Shown here piece by piece: positions 1-7,334 of a stretch of 29,230 bases of DNA; the stretch's first letter is position 1; every line of letters starts with the position of its first letter. The notes under the pieces are model-generated. The model ran no database searches, was not told where the DNA came from, and worked only from the letters and a program-made list of their open reading frames with translations. This DNA comes from CAVAVT01 sp963592185. Its GTDB lineage: Bacteria > Bacillota > Negativicutes > Selenomonadales > Selenomonadaceae. Where the stretch lies: NCBI GenBank assembly GCA_963592185.1, contig CAVAVT010000020.1:1-29230 (forward strand), read 5' to 3'. The position numbers were made by a program, and so were the translations under genes.

Positions 1-51
1 TGTATAATCCAGTCGTACATAAAAACCCCCAAAAATTTATTGATAATCAAT

Positions 52-80
52 ATAAGGCCGGGCATACAGCCCGGCCTTAT
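52..80 (-). terminator. Rho-independent terminator of the birA-coaX-dusB-aminopeptidase operon
   Basis: A perfect 12-bp inverted repeat (arms 52-63 and 69-80, GC-rich core GGCCGGGC, loop of 5 bases) begins 4 bases beyond the aminopeptidase stop codon. On the minus strand it is followed by T-rich sequence rather than a clean T-run. Confidence 0.8.
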
Positions 81-83
81 TAC

Positions 84-1493
84 TTAAGCTTCTTCCAAGA
101 AAGCACTATAGCCCTTCTTGGTTTCATATACATCTATTTTGCTTACTACCTCCCAGGGAGCATGCATACTCAGTACAGCTACACCGCTGTCGATAACCTG
201 CATTCCATAGAGGCTCATGATATAGGCGATGGTTCCGCCGCCGCCGAAGTCAACCTTTCCAAGCTCTGCGGTGTGGAATCTCACCTTGTGCTTGTCCATG
301 ATATCACGTATCTTTGCCATGTATTCCGCATTTGCATCATTGGAACCGGATTTTCCTCTAGCTCCGGTATACTTATTGAATACCATTCCATGTCCAAGGA
401 ACGCCGCATTCTTTTTGTCGAAAGCGTTTGCATAAAGGGGATCGAAACCGGCACTTACGTCAGAAGAAAGCATTACGGAGTTCTGGAGACATCTTCTTAC
501 AGCCAGCTCGCTGTAGCATCCCATGGCATTCAGCACCTCAGCCAGGGCATTTTCAAAGAAGTGGGACTGCATTCCAGTTGCGCCAACACTTCCGATTTCC
601 TCCTTGTCCACCAGGAGGCAGCAGGCGGTGCGCTTTGCCTGTTTCAGCTCCAGCATGGCTGCCAGAGAAGTGTATGCGCAGACTCTGTCATCATGGCCAT
701 AGCCGAGAATCATGCTGCGGTCAAAGCCCATGTCCCTTGCCTTTCCAGCAGGAACCAATGTAAGCTCAGCGGAGAGGAAATCATCCTCTTCAATATCGTA
801 TTTATCCTTCAAAAGCTTCAGAACGCCAGCCTTTACAGCGTCCTTGTCCTCATCCTTCAAAGGATAGGAGCCAACAAGAATATCAAGGTTCTCGCCCTCA
901 ACTACCTTTGCGCCCTTTTTCTCCAGCTGCTGGGAAGCAAGGTGTATCAGAAGGTCGGTTACGCAGAATACAGGGTCCTTGTCGTCCTCGCCAATATTTA
1001 CATCGATTACAGTGCCATCCTTTTTCACAACGACGCCGTGAAGTGCCAGCGGAATTGTTACCCACTGATACTTCTTGATTCCGCCGTAGTAATGGGTATC
1101 CAAGAGGGCAAAGCCTCCGTCCTCGTAAAGGGGATTCTGCTTCACATCAAGACGGCAGGTGTCGATGTGTGCTCCAAGGATTGCCATACCGTTTTCCAGT
1201 GGCTCGGTGCCAATGTGGAAAAGTACAACGGACTTCTTCATGCATACGGAGTAAACCTTGTCTCCGGGCTGGAGCTTTACCCCAGCGGAAATCACGTCCG
1301 CCAAATCTCTATATCCTGCAGCCTTTGCCTGTTTTACAGCCTCAACTGTGCTTTCACGCTCAGTTTTGCAGCTGCTGATAAATTCCTTATACTCCTTGCA
1401 AAGCTTTTCAAGCTGTGTCATTTCCTGCTTTGTGTAGGTATTCCATACATGCTCGTCAGCTTTCTTTGTCTGTGAGGTAGTTTTTTCTGCCAT
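84..1493 (-). CDS. M18 family aminopeptidase
   Basis: Zinc-dependent cytosolic aminopeptidase of peptidase family M18, which removes N-terminal residues, often acidic or hydrophobic, from peptides. The protein is 469 residues, normal for the family. Visible signatures are the metal-binding stretch GAHIDTCRLD (His109, Asp111), the HYYGGIKKYQW segment, GYGHDDRVCAY in the middle, the DKEEIGSVGA metal/catalytic motif and a C-terminal SMHAPWE with the last metal histidine. I chose the ATG at 1493 (MAEKTT) because GGAGG lies 9 bases upstream; the earlier in-frame ATGs sit directly on or within that ribosome site. The start lies inside the 3' end of dusB (overlap about 38 bases), so the two are probably translationally coupled. 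It is the last gene of the operon. Substrate preference cannot be read from the sequence. Confidence 0.93.
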   Translation of the reverse strand: MAEKTTSQTKKADEHVWNTYTKQEMTQLEKLCKEYKEFISSCKTERESTVEAVKQAKAAGYRDLADVISAGVKLQPGDKVYSVCMKKSVVLFHIGTEPLENGMAILGAHIDTCRLDVKQNPLYEDGGFALLDTHYYGGIKKYQWVTIPLALHGVVVKKDGTVIDVNIGEDDKDPVFCVTDLLIHLASQQLEKKGAKVVEGENLDILVGSYPLKDEDKDAVKAGVLKLLKDKYDIEEDDFLSAELTLVPAGKARDMGFDRSMILGYGHDDRVCAYTSLAAMLELKQAKRTACCLLVDKEEIGSVGATGMQSHFFENALAEVLNAMGCYSELAVRRCLQNSVMLSSDVSAGFDPLYANAFDKKNAAFLGHGMVFNKYTGARGKSGSNDANAEYMAKIRDIMDKHKVRFHTAELGKVDFGGGGTIAYIMSLYGMQVIDSGVAVLSMHAPWEVVSKIDVYETKKGYSAFLEEA

Positions 1494-2463
1494 TATCATC
1501 ATCCTCCAATACAAATCTATGCAATATGTCTATAAAATCCTGCCGTTTTTCGGCATGGTTAAATGCATTTCTAAGCTCTGCTCCGTGGGGCAGTCCCTTG
1601 GTGTACCAGGTGGCGTGCTTCCTCATTTCCCGTGGACCTATGTAGTCCCCCTTGAATTTCAGCAGCATGTCCAAATGCCTTACTATGATGTCAGCTCTTT
1701 CCTGCCGTGTTGGCTCGTCAATCTCCACTCCGGTCATGAGGAACTCACGGAATTTGCGGAATATCCAGGGATTTCCCTGAGCTGCACGGCCTATCATCAC
1801 ACCATCACAATGGGTTATGCGGAAAATCTTTGCCAAATCGGCACAGGTTCTTATGTCACCGTTGGCTATAACTGGAACGCTTACAGCCTCCTTCACCATA
1901 CGGATTTTTTCCCAATCCGCATGATCCCGGTAAAACTGTTCACGGGTTCTGCCGTGGACAGCAATGGCATCCACCCCGGCATCCTCAGCAAGCTTTGCCA
2001 TTTCCAGCACATTAATGTGCTCATCATCCCAGCCAAGGCGCATTTTTACAGTAACGGGACAGCTTACAGCCCCTCGAAGAGCCTTTAATATCTCGTAGGC
2101 AAGCTTTGGGGTCTTCATAAGGGCGGAGCCTTCGCCGTTTTTTACAACCTTCGGTGCCGGACAGCCCATGTTAAAGTCAATTATATCGCAGCATCCGAGG
2201 GACTCCACGTAGGCCGCAGCCTTTGCCACACTTTCAGGCTCCGCCCCGAAAAGCTGCATTACCAGGGGGCGTTCCTGGGGCTCTGTATGAAGCATTTCCA
2301 AGGTGTGTCCGTTGCGGTAGTTAATTCCCTTGTCACTGACCATTTCAGAATACACAAGCTCGCAGCCCATTTCCCGTGCCAGTATGCGGTACGCTATATC
2401 TGTGACTCCTGCCATGGGGGCAAGAAACACCGGTATATCAAATTCAAAACTTCCTATTTTCAT
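1456..2463 (-). CDS. dusB: tRNA-dihydrouridine synthase (DusB type)
   Basis: FMN-dependent enzyme that reduces uridine to dihydrouridine in the D-loop of tRNA. The 335 residues contain the TIM-barrel start LAPMAGVTD (residues 14-22), the catalytic loop NMGCPAPKVVKNGEGSALM with catalytic Cys101, VKMRLGWDD, and the flavin/phosphate-binding IAVHGRTREQFY and ANGDI segments. The length and the CPAPKV loop fit the DusB branch better than DusA or DusC. The ATG shares one base with the stop codon of coaX (TAATG), which indicates translational coupling. Its 3' end overlaps the downstream aminopeptidase. Dus enzymes beside coaX are common in Firmicutes. Nothing is odd in length or motifs. Confidence 0.95.
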   Translation of the reverse strand: MKIGSFEFDIPVFLAPMAGVTDIAYRILAREMGCELVYSEMVSDKGINYRNGHTLEMLHTEPQERPLVMQLFGAEPESVAKAAAYVESLGCCDIIDFNMGCPAPKVVKNGEGSALMKTPKLAYEILKALRGAVSCPVTVKMRLGWDDEHINVLEMAKLAEDAGVDAIAVHGRTREQFYRDHADWEKIRMVKEAVSVPVIANGDIRTCADLAKIFRITHCDGVMIGRAAQGNPWIFRKFREFLMTGVEIDEPTRQERADIIVRHLDMLLKFKGDYIGPREMRKHATWYTKGLPHGAELRNAFNHAEKRQDFIDILHRFVLEDDDNGRKNYLTDKES

Positions 2464-3272
2464 TACTTGTCCTTTTTATCCTTATCCTGCTTGGAGTCAG
2501 CAAATCTGTCCTTATTTCTCTCGAAAAGAACCCTCAGTCCTGTCAGGGTAAGGAAGTGGTCTATCTTGTCTATGGTCTTGGACTCCCTGGCAATCATCCG
2601 GGCATATCCGCCGGTGGCTACCACGTATGGCTCCTCATCCATTTCAGCCTTTATGCGGTTTACGATTTCGTCCACCTGTCCCACATAGCCAAAGATAATT
2701 CCTGCCTGCATTCCGGATACGGTGTTATGGCAGATGGTGGTCTTCGGTGGAACAAGCTCTATACGGGGGAGCTTTGAAGCCTGTTGGAAAAGTGCATCCG
2801 CAGAACATCCAATGCCAGGGGCAATAACGCCGCCGATGAAATCTCCCTTGCTGTTTACCACATCAAATGTAGTAGCTGTACCAATGTCTATTACGATGAG
2901 GGGACACTTGAACTGCTCATAAGCTCCCACAACATTTACTATTCTGTCAGCACCGATGTCTTTGGGGTTATCGTATTTCAGCTGTATACCTGTACGGATT
3001 CCGGCTCCCACCACCAATGGGCGGATATTGAAATAGCGCTCGCACATTCTTATCATGGGCACTGTAAGGGGCGGAACCACTGATGCAACGATTATTCCGC
3101 TTACATCGCTCATTTTAAGACCCCTGACCGTAAACAGGTTGTTTATCATCATGCCGTACTCATCTGCGGTTTTTTTCCTGTCTGTTGAAATGCGCCAATG
3201 ATTGGTAAGCACCTTTCCATCATAAGTTCCCAGAACAATATTGCTGTTTCCTATATCAAAAACCAAAAGCAT
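2463..3272 (-). CDS. coaX: Type III pantothenate kinase
   Basis: Phosphorylates pantothenate to 4'-phosphopantothenate, the first committed step of coenzyme A synthesis. Type III enzymes belong to the ASKHA fold and, unlike CoaA, are not inhibited by CoA. The 269 residues carry the phosphate-1 motif FDIGNSN (5-11), GADR (107-110), the phosphate-2 motif DIGTATTFD (129-137), GGVIAPGIG, and the late ATGGYA adenosine motif. The ATG has GGAGGG about 9 bases upstream. It follows birA by 25 bases and overlaps dusB by one base, so it is the second gene of the birA operon. The birA-coaX linkage is widespread and places two cofactor-activation steps (biotin attachment, CoA synthesis) under one promoter. 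Confidence 0.96.
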   Translation of the reverse strand: MLLVFDIGNSNIVLGTYDGKVLTNHWRISTDRKKTADEYGMMINNLFTVRGLKMSDVSGIIVASVVPPLTVPMIRMCERYFNIRPLVVGAGIRTGIQLKYDNPKDIGADRIVNVVGAYEQFKCPLIVIDIGTATTFDVVNSKGDFIGGVIAPGIGCSADALFQQASKLPRIELVPPKTTICHNTVSGMQAGIIFGYVGQVDEIVNRIKAEMDEEPYVVATGGYARMIARESKTIDKIDHFLTLTGLRVLFERNKDRFADSKQDKDKKDK

Positions 3273-3297
3273 ATTTTTAGTCCCTCCAAAGTAAATT

Positions 3298-4287
3298 TTA
3301 TTTCACGTGGGGGCGGATTGATACATCCCCAGCAACTACTCTTCTCCGGCCCTCCGGGGTATCCACCAGCAGACAGCCATCCTCATCAATGTCCGCTGCT
3401 TTTCCGGTATATCTTTCCTTGGTGGTGATTCCGATAACATCCACCATCTGTCCAAGGGTGATATTATACTTGCGCCATTCCTGTATAACAGGGTCGAATC
3501 CCTTTTCCAGCACATTTCTCCAACATTCATCCAATGCCTTTAGATATGCCTGGAAAAATTTCACCCGGTCAATGGGATGGCCAGCCATAACCGACATAGA
3601 TGTTGCCTTTTCCCTTATTTCCTCCGGAAATTCCTCTTCATCAATATTGACATTTATGCCTGTGCCGATTACCAGATAATTTATGTGGTCCATTTCGGCG
3701 TTCATTTCAGTGAGGATTCCTGTGAGCTTACGTCCGGTCTTTATATCCAAAAGGTCATTGGGCCACTTGATACCGCCCTTCAGACCAAAGCTTTCCATAG
3801 CCTTTGCAACGGACACCGCCGCCATCAGGGTACATTTTGAAGCCTCCGCTGGAAGAAAATTGGGCTTTAAAAGCACTGTAGCCCAGATTCCCTTGTACTT
3901 TGGTGAAAAGAAAACCCGGTCCATGCGGCCCCTTCCGGTGCTCTGACCTTCACTGACGATGAGGGTTCCATCCTGAAAATCCCCCTGGGAGGCAAGAAGC
4001 TTTGCCGCATTGTTGGTGGAGGGAATTTCATCGTAGTGGATTATCTTTTTTCCAATAATTTCAGTATCCAAACCATTGGAAATCTCCTCCGGAAGAAGCA
4101 GATCCGGCGAGGAATAAAGTCTGTACCCCTTCCTTGCCAGGCTTTCTATCTCGTAGCCGTCTTCCTTCAGCTCATTGATGTGTTTCCATACGGCGGTTCT
4201 GGATACGCCCAGTGCCTGGGCAATATCTTCACCGGATATATAGCTGTCTCCAGCCTTTCGTAAAAGTCCCAATATGTCGGATCGCAT
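3298..4287 (-). CDS. birA: Bifunctional biotin-protein ligase / biotin operon repressor
   Basis: Activates biotin to biotinyl-AMP and attaches it to biotin carboxyl carrier domains. The N-terminal DNA-binding domain suggests it also represses biotin genes. The start at 4287 (MRSDIL, 329 residues) is preceded by AGGAGG with 8-base spacing; the longer frame to 4320 would start inside the ribosome-site region. Residues 17-38 form a winged helix-turn-helix (GEDIAQALGVSRTAVWKHI). The ligase core contains PSTNNAAK, SEGQSTGRGRM (biotinyl-AMP loop, GRGRM 118-122) and the KWPNDLL motif. An SH3-like C-terminal domain ends the protein. It is the first gene of its operon behind a promoter at 4323-4351. 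I found no complete BirA operator upstream, so autoregulation is not supported here. Confidence 0.95.
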   Translation of the reverse strand: MRSDILGLLRKAGDSYISGEDIAQALGVSRTAVWKHINELKEDGYEIESLARKGYRLYSSPDLLLPEEISNGLDTEIIGKKIIHYDEIPSTNNAAKLLASQGDFQDGTLIVSEGQSTGRGRMDRVFFSPKYKGIWATVLLKPNFLPAEASKCTLMAAVSVAKAMESFGLKGGIKWPNDLLDIKTGRKLTGILTEMNAEMDHINYLVIGTGINVNIDEEEFPEEIREKATSMSVMAGHPIDRVKFFQAYLKALDECWRNVLEKGFDPVIQEWRKYNITLGQMVDVIGITTKERYTGKAADIDEDGCLLVDTPEGRRRVVAGDVSIRPHVK

Positions 4288-4322
4288 TTCATGGGCCTCC
4301 TGTTTTGTACAATATACCATTT

Positions 4323-4351
4323 ATCATATATCATGGAGAAAATATAATCAA
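4323..4351 (-). promoter_or_regulatory. Sigma-A-type promoter for the birA operon
   Basis: Read on the minus strand, TTGATT (4346-4351) and TATGAT (4323-4328) are separated by 17 bases, a good match to the -35/-10 consensus. Transcription would start near 4316, giving a leader of about 30 bases that contains the AGGAGG of birA. Confidence 0.6.
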
Positions 4352-4374
4352 GATTGTAAACCTATGGACAAAAC

Positions 4375-4420
4375 AAAGGAGCCGGAAGGTCCCAAACTTT
4401 GGGTGTCTCCCTGCTCCTTT
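4375..4420 (-). terminator. Terminator after deoC (udp-deoB-deoC operon)
   Basis: Outer arms AAAGGAGC (4375-4382) and GCTCCTTT (4413-4420) are perfectly complementary and enclose a second pairing around CCCAAA/TTTGGG. T-rich sequence follows on both strands. It lies between the deoC stop and the birA promoter. No plus-strand gene needs it, so I assign it to the deo operon. Confidence 0.75.
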
Positions 4421-4501
4421 ATTTTTCTAAGTATTATTTTCCAAGATTTTCAGGACCAAAGCTCAGAGGAAGCATTTCCTCCAAGGTTTTGTCAATAATG
4501 A

Positions 4502-5155
4502 TTATCCCTCGCTTTTCATAAGCTTTACAAGACGGCTGGTGCCGAGACGGTCAGCTCCCAGCTGAATGAATTTTTCAGCATCATCAAAGGAAGAAATTCC
4601 CCCGGCTGCCTTTACCTTTACTTCTGGAGCCACATGCTCACGCATGAGTTTTACATCGTCAAAGGTAGCTCCTGCTGTGGAAAAGCCTGTTGAGGTCTTG
4701 ATGAATTCAGCTCCTGCCTTGGTTACAAGCTCACATGCCTTGATTTTTTCCTCATCGGTCAGAAGGCAGGTCTCAATGATAACCTTCAGGATACGTCCTC
4801 TGCATGCCTCATGGATGCGGCGGATTTCCTCCTCCACCTCATCATAGCGGCCATCCTTCAGGAAACCGATGTTGATAACCATATCTATTTCAGCAGCGCC
4901 GTTTGCAACAGCATCAGTTGCCTCAAAAACCTTTACAGCCATTGTACTGTAGCCGTTCGGGAAGCCTATTACTGTGCAGATTGGCAGTTTGCCATCTACG
5001 TATTCCACAGCCTGTTTTACATATGCGGCAGGAATGCAGGCAGATGCTGTACCGTACTTTATTCCATCATCCAAAATCTGCTTGATATCTGCCCAAGTTG
5101 CGCTCTGTGCCAGCAATGTATGGTCAACCTTGCCGAGAATAGCATTTTTATCCAT
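4502..5155 (-). CDS. deoC: Deoxyribose-phosphate aldolase
   Basis: Cleaves 2-deoxyribose 5-phosphate to glyceraldehyde 3-phosphate and acetaldehyde, ending the catabolism of deoxynucleosides. The 217 residues form the expected TIM barrel. Visible motifs are DHTLL, VIGFPNG, the catalytic aspartate in EIDMVIN, the Schiff-base lysine in EFIKTSTGF (Lys153) and the second active-site lysine in VKVKAAGG (Lys182). The ATG has GGAGG 7 bases upstream. It follows deoB by 18 bases and is the last gene of udp-deoB-deoC: phosphorolysis, isomerisation of pentose 1-phosphate, then aldol cleavage. This is a complete route from deoxyribonucleosides to central carbon metabolism, subject to which nucleosides Udp accepts. 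Confidence 0.97.
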   Translation of the reverse strand: MDKNAILGKVDHTLLAQSATWADIKQILDDGIKYGTASACIPAAYVKQAVEYVDGKLPICTVIGFPNGYSTMAVKVFEATDAVANGAAEIDMVINIGFLKDGRYDEVEEEIRRIHEACRGRILKVIIETCLLTDEEKIKACELVTKAGAEFIKTSTGFSTAGATFDDVKLMREHVAPEVKVKAAGGISSFDDAEKFIQLGADRLGTSRLVKLMKSEG

Positions 5156-5173
5156 TTATATGCCTCCAAAAAA

Positions 5174-6367
5174 TTATTCAAATGTGTCCAAAATAGAGTG
5201 TCCGATGGTTCCCTCAGGCATTTTTACCCCAAAGTTGTCAGCTACAGTTGCGCCAATTACAGCAAAGGTGTCCTGCTCAGCAATCTTTGAAGGATTCTTC
5301 ATGGACGGTGAGTATGCCAGGAAAGGAACCTCCTCACGGGTGTGGTCGGAGCCTGTATGGGTCGGGTCATTGCCGTGGTCAGCGGTGATAATCAGCAAAT
5401 CATCCTCATGAAGCAGCGGCAGAAGCTCCCCGAGCTTTACATCGAAACGCTCAAGCTCCTCTGCGTAGCCCACAGGATTGCGGCGGTGTCCCCAAAGGGC
5501 ATCGAAATCCACAAGGTTTACGAAGCAAAGACCCTCAAAGTCACGCTTTGCGATTTCAATGGTCTGCTCCATGCCATGTACTGAGCTTTTTGACTTGTTG
5601 GACTCGGTAATTCCCTCGCCGTCAAAAATATCCGAAATCTTGCCTACGGAAATAACATCGAAGCCAGCATCCTTCAAAGCGTTCAGAGCTGTTGCACCAT
5701 AGGGCTTCAATGCATAGTCATGACGGTTGCTGGTGCGCTTGAACTCGCCCTTTTTCTTTCCAACATATGGACGGGCAATGATTCTTCCTACCTTCCACTC
5801 ATCCTTCATGGTGATTTCACGGGCAATCTCGCAGCAGCGGTAAAGCTCATCCAGTCCGAAGGTTTCCTCATTGCCGCAAATCTGAAGTACGGAGTCAGCA
5901 GAGGTGTAGACAATCATATGTCCGGTGGCAATTTCTTCCTCAGCCAGCTCATCCAAGATTACGGTGCCGCTGGCAGCCTTATTGCCGATAACCTTATGTC
6001 CGGTGCGCTCCTCCAGCTCATGAATCAGCTCAGGTGGGAATCCAGTGTCGGTGAAGGTCTTGAAGGGCTTTGTAATGTGCAGGCCCATCATTTCCCAATG
6101 GCCGGTCATGGTGTCCTTTCCTGTGCTTGCCTCCTTCAGCCTAGTGTGGTAGGCAAGAGGCTTCTCCTCTGCTGATACCTGCTTCAGGGGTACAAGGTTT
6201 GCCATTCCCAGCTTCTGTAGATTAGGGATGTTGAAGCTTTCAACACTTTCGGAAATATGTCCCAGGGTATTTGTGCCAGCATCCCCGTACTTTGCCGCAT
6301 CCGGCATTTCGCCAGCTCCCAGGGAGTCAATGACGATGGTAAAAATACGTTTATATTTTTTTGCCAT
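5174..6367 (-). CDS. deoB: Phosphopentomutase
   Basis: Interconverts (deoxy)ribose 1-phosphate and 5-phosphate, linking nucleoside phosphorylase to deoC and the pentose pathway. The 397-residue length is normal. It shows the alkaline-phosphatase-fold metal motifs VIDSLGAGEMPDA near the N-terminus, the TGHWEMMG segment, GKISDIF in the middle, and ITADHGNDPTHTGSDHTREE near the C-terminus, whose Asp and His residues bind manganese. I place the start at the ATG 6367, with AGGTGAT just upstream. The preceding in-frame TTG would be too close to the ribosome site. It lies 31 bases after udp and 18 bases before deoC. Confidence 0.96.
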   Translation of the reverse strand: MAKKYKRIFTIVIDSLGAGEMPDAAKYGDAGTNTLGHISESVESFNIPNLQKLGMANLVPLKQVSAEEKPLAYHTRLKEASTGKDTMTGHWEMMGLHITKPFKTFTDTGFPPELIHELEERTGHKVIGNKAASGTVILDELAEEEIATGHMIVYTSADSVLQICGNEETFGLDELYRCCEIAREITMKDEWKVGRIIARPYVGKKKGEFKRTSNRHDYALKPYGATALNALKDAGFDVISVGKISDIFDGEGITESNKSKSSVHGMEQTIEIAKRDFEGLCFVNLVDFDALWGHRRNPVGYAEELERFDVKLGELLPLLHEDDLLIITADHGNDPTHTGSDHTREEVPFLAYSPSMKNPSKIAEQDTFAVIGATVADNFGVKMPEGTIGHSILDTFE

Positions 6368-6398
6368 CAAATCACCTGCTTTCTATTATCGGAAATAA

Positions 6399-7181
6399 TT
6401 ATTTTTTAGCCTTATCCTGCTTGATAAGGGTTTTCATTGCTTCAATTGCAACCTTAATGGCAGCCTCAGTGTCATGAACAATAGGATTCTCCATTCCAAG
6501 GGCATTGCGCTCCTGATTGCCAACTACCAGGAAGTCAGAACCGCAGCGTACCTTCAGGAAGCTTGCAACGATGAACAGAGCGGCAGACTCCATTTCAGAT
6601 GCCTTGCAGCCCATGCGTTTCCATGCCTCCCACTTGTTGAGAAGCTCGTAGCTAACTGGCATGATTTCAGGGTCATGCTGTCCGTAGAATGCGTCCTTGC
6701 ACTGAACAACGCCTCTGTGGTATGGCAGTCCCAGAGTCTCACATGCCTGAACCATTGCGTTTACGATATCCAAGTCAGCCACAGCTGGGAACTCGATTGG
6801 AGCATACTCCTTGCTGGTGCCTTCCATGCGGATTGCACCGGTGGCAACAACAATATCGCCGCCCTTTACATCCAGATCAATACCGCCGCAGGTTCCTACA
6901 CGGAGGAAGGTGTCAGCTCCGCATTTTACCAGCTCTTCCATGGCAATGGAAGCAGAGGGACCGCCAATACCTGTGGAGGTAACACTTACCTTTTCACCGT
7001 CAAGATAGCCGGTGTAGGTAACAAATTCTCTGTTATCTGCCACAAGCTTTGCATCCTCAAAATGAGCTGCAATCTTGGCACTTCTCTTAGGATCTCCCGG
7101 CAGGATGACATAACGTCCAACATCCCCCGGACGAATCTGCAAATGATACTGAAGACCTTCTTCTCCTGAATAATTCTGCAT
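6399..7181 (-). CDS. udp: Uridine phosphorylase (nucleoside phosphorylase family 1)
   Basis: Phosphorolysis of uridine, and probably some deoxyuridine/thymidine, to the base and pentose 1-phosphate, in the cytosol. The 260 residues follow the hexameric NP-I fold: the phosphate-binding ILPGDPKR, TGIGGPSASIAMEEL, RVGTCGG, EFPAVADLD and the ribose-binding ASEMESAALF. EFPAVAD and the overall layout match E. coli Udp better than purine nucleoside phosphorylase DeoD. The ATG has GGAGGAG 5-7 bases upstream. It is the first gene of the deo operon, and its product feeds deoB directly. Exact base specificity remains an inference. Confidence 0.88.
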   Translation of the reverse strand: MQNYSGEEGLQYHLQIRPGDVGRYVILPGDPKRSAKIAAHFEDAKLVADNREFVTYTGYLDGEKVSVTSTGIGGPSASIAMEELVKCGADTFLRVGTCGGIDLDVKGGDIVVATGAIRMEGTSKEYAPIEFPAVADLDIVNAMVQACETLGLPYHRGVVQCKDAFYGQHDPEIMPVSYELLNKWEAWKRMGCKASEMESAALFIVASFLKVRCGSDFLVVGNQERNALGMENPIVHDTEAAIKVAIEAMKTLIKQDKAKK

Positions 7182-7239
7182 GATAACTCCTCCTTTATTT
7201 ATATGTCTTTCTGAAAATTTTAACAGTTGCTCTATAAGT

Positions 7240-7248
7240 ATTATACCA
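7240..7248 (-). promoter_or_regulatory. Extended -10 promoter for udp-deoB-deoC
   Basis: On the minus strand this reads TGGTATAAT: a perfect TATAAT (7240-7245) with the TGn extension. No convincing -35 hexamer is present, as is usual for extended -10 promoters. The predicted start near 7233 gives a leader of about 50 bases to the udp ATG. Confidence 0.55.
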
Positions 7249-7294
7249 CATTAACTGTACTATCTTACACATTAATACAATTTGCACAAGAAAA

Positions 7295-7329
7295 GACCTG
7301 TCTCCCTTTTCATGAAAGGAAAACAGGTC
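7295..7329 (-). terminator. Terminator of the yabR-tilS-hpt-ftsH operon
   Basis: Arms GACCTGT and ACAGGTC (7295-7301 and 7323-7329) are complementary, with a further inner pairing of CCTTT with AAAGG. Sequence rich in T follows on the minus strand (complement of 7291-7294 and beyond). It begins 6 bases after the ftsH stop. Confidence 0.8.
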
Positions 7330-7334
7330 GTAAC

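Noticed and set aside
162..1475. Long plus-strand open frame (437 codons) opposite the aminopeptidase
   Set aside because: It is the antisense shadow of a clear M18 gene, has no ribosome site and a composition rich in Cys, His and Ser typical of shadow frames. The same applies to the other long plus-strand frames, for example opposite udp, ftsH, mazG, the antiporter, pyrG and argS.
4351..4374. BirA operator half-site (TTGTAAACC) upstream of birA
   Set aside because: Only one half matches the TTGTTAAC-N14-16-GTTAACAA pattern; no partner half is found at the needed distance, so autoregulation is not supported.
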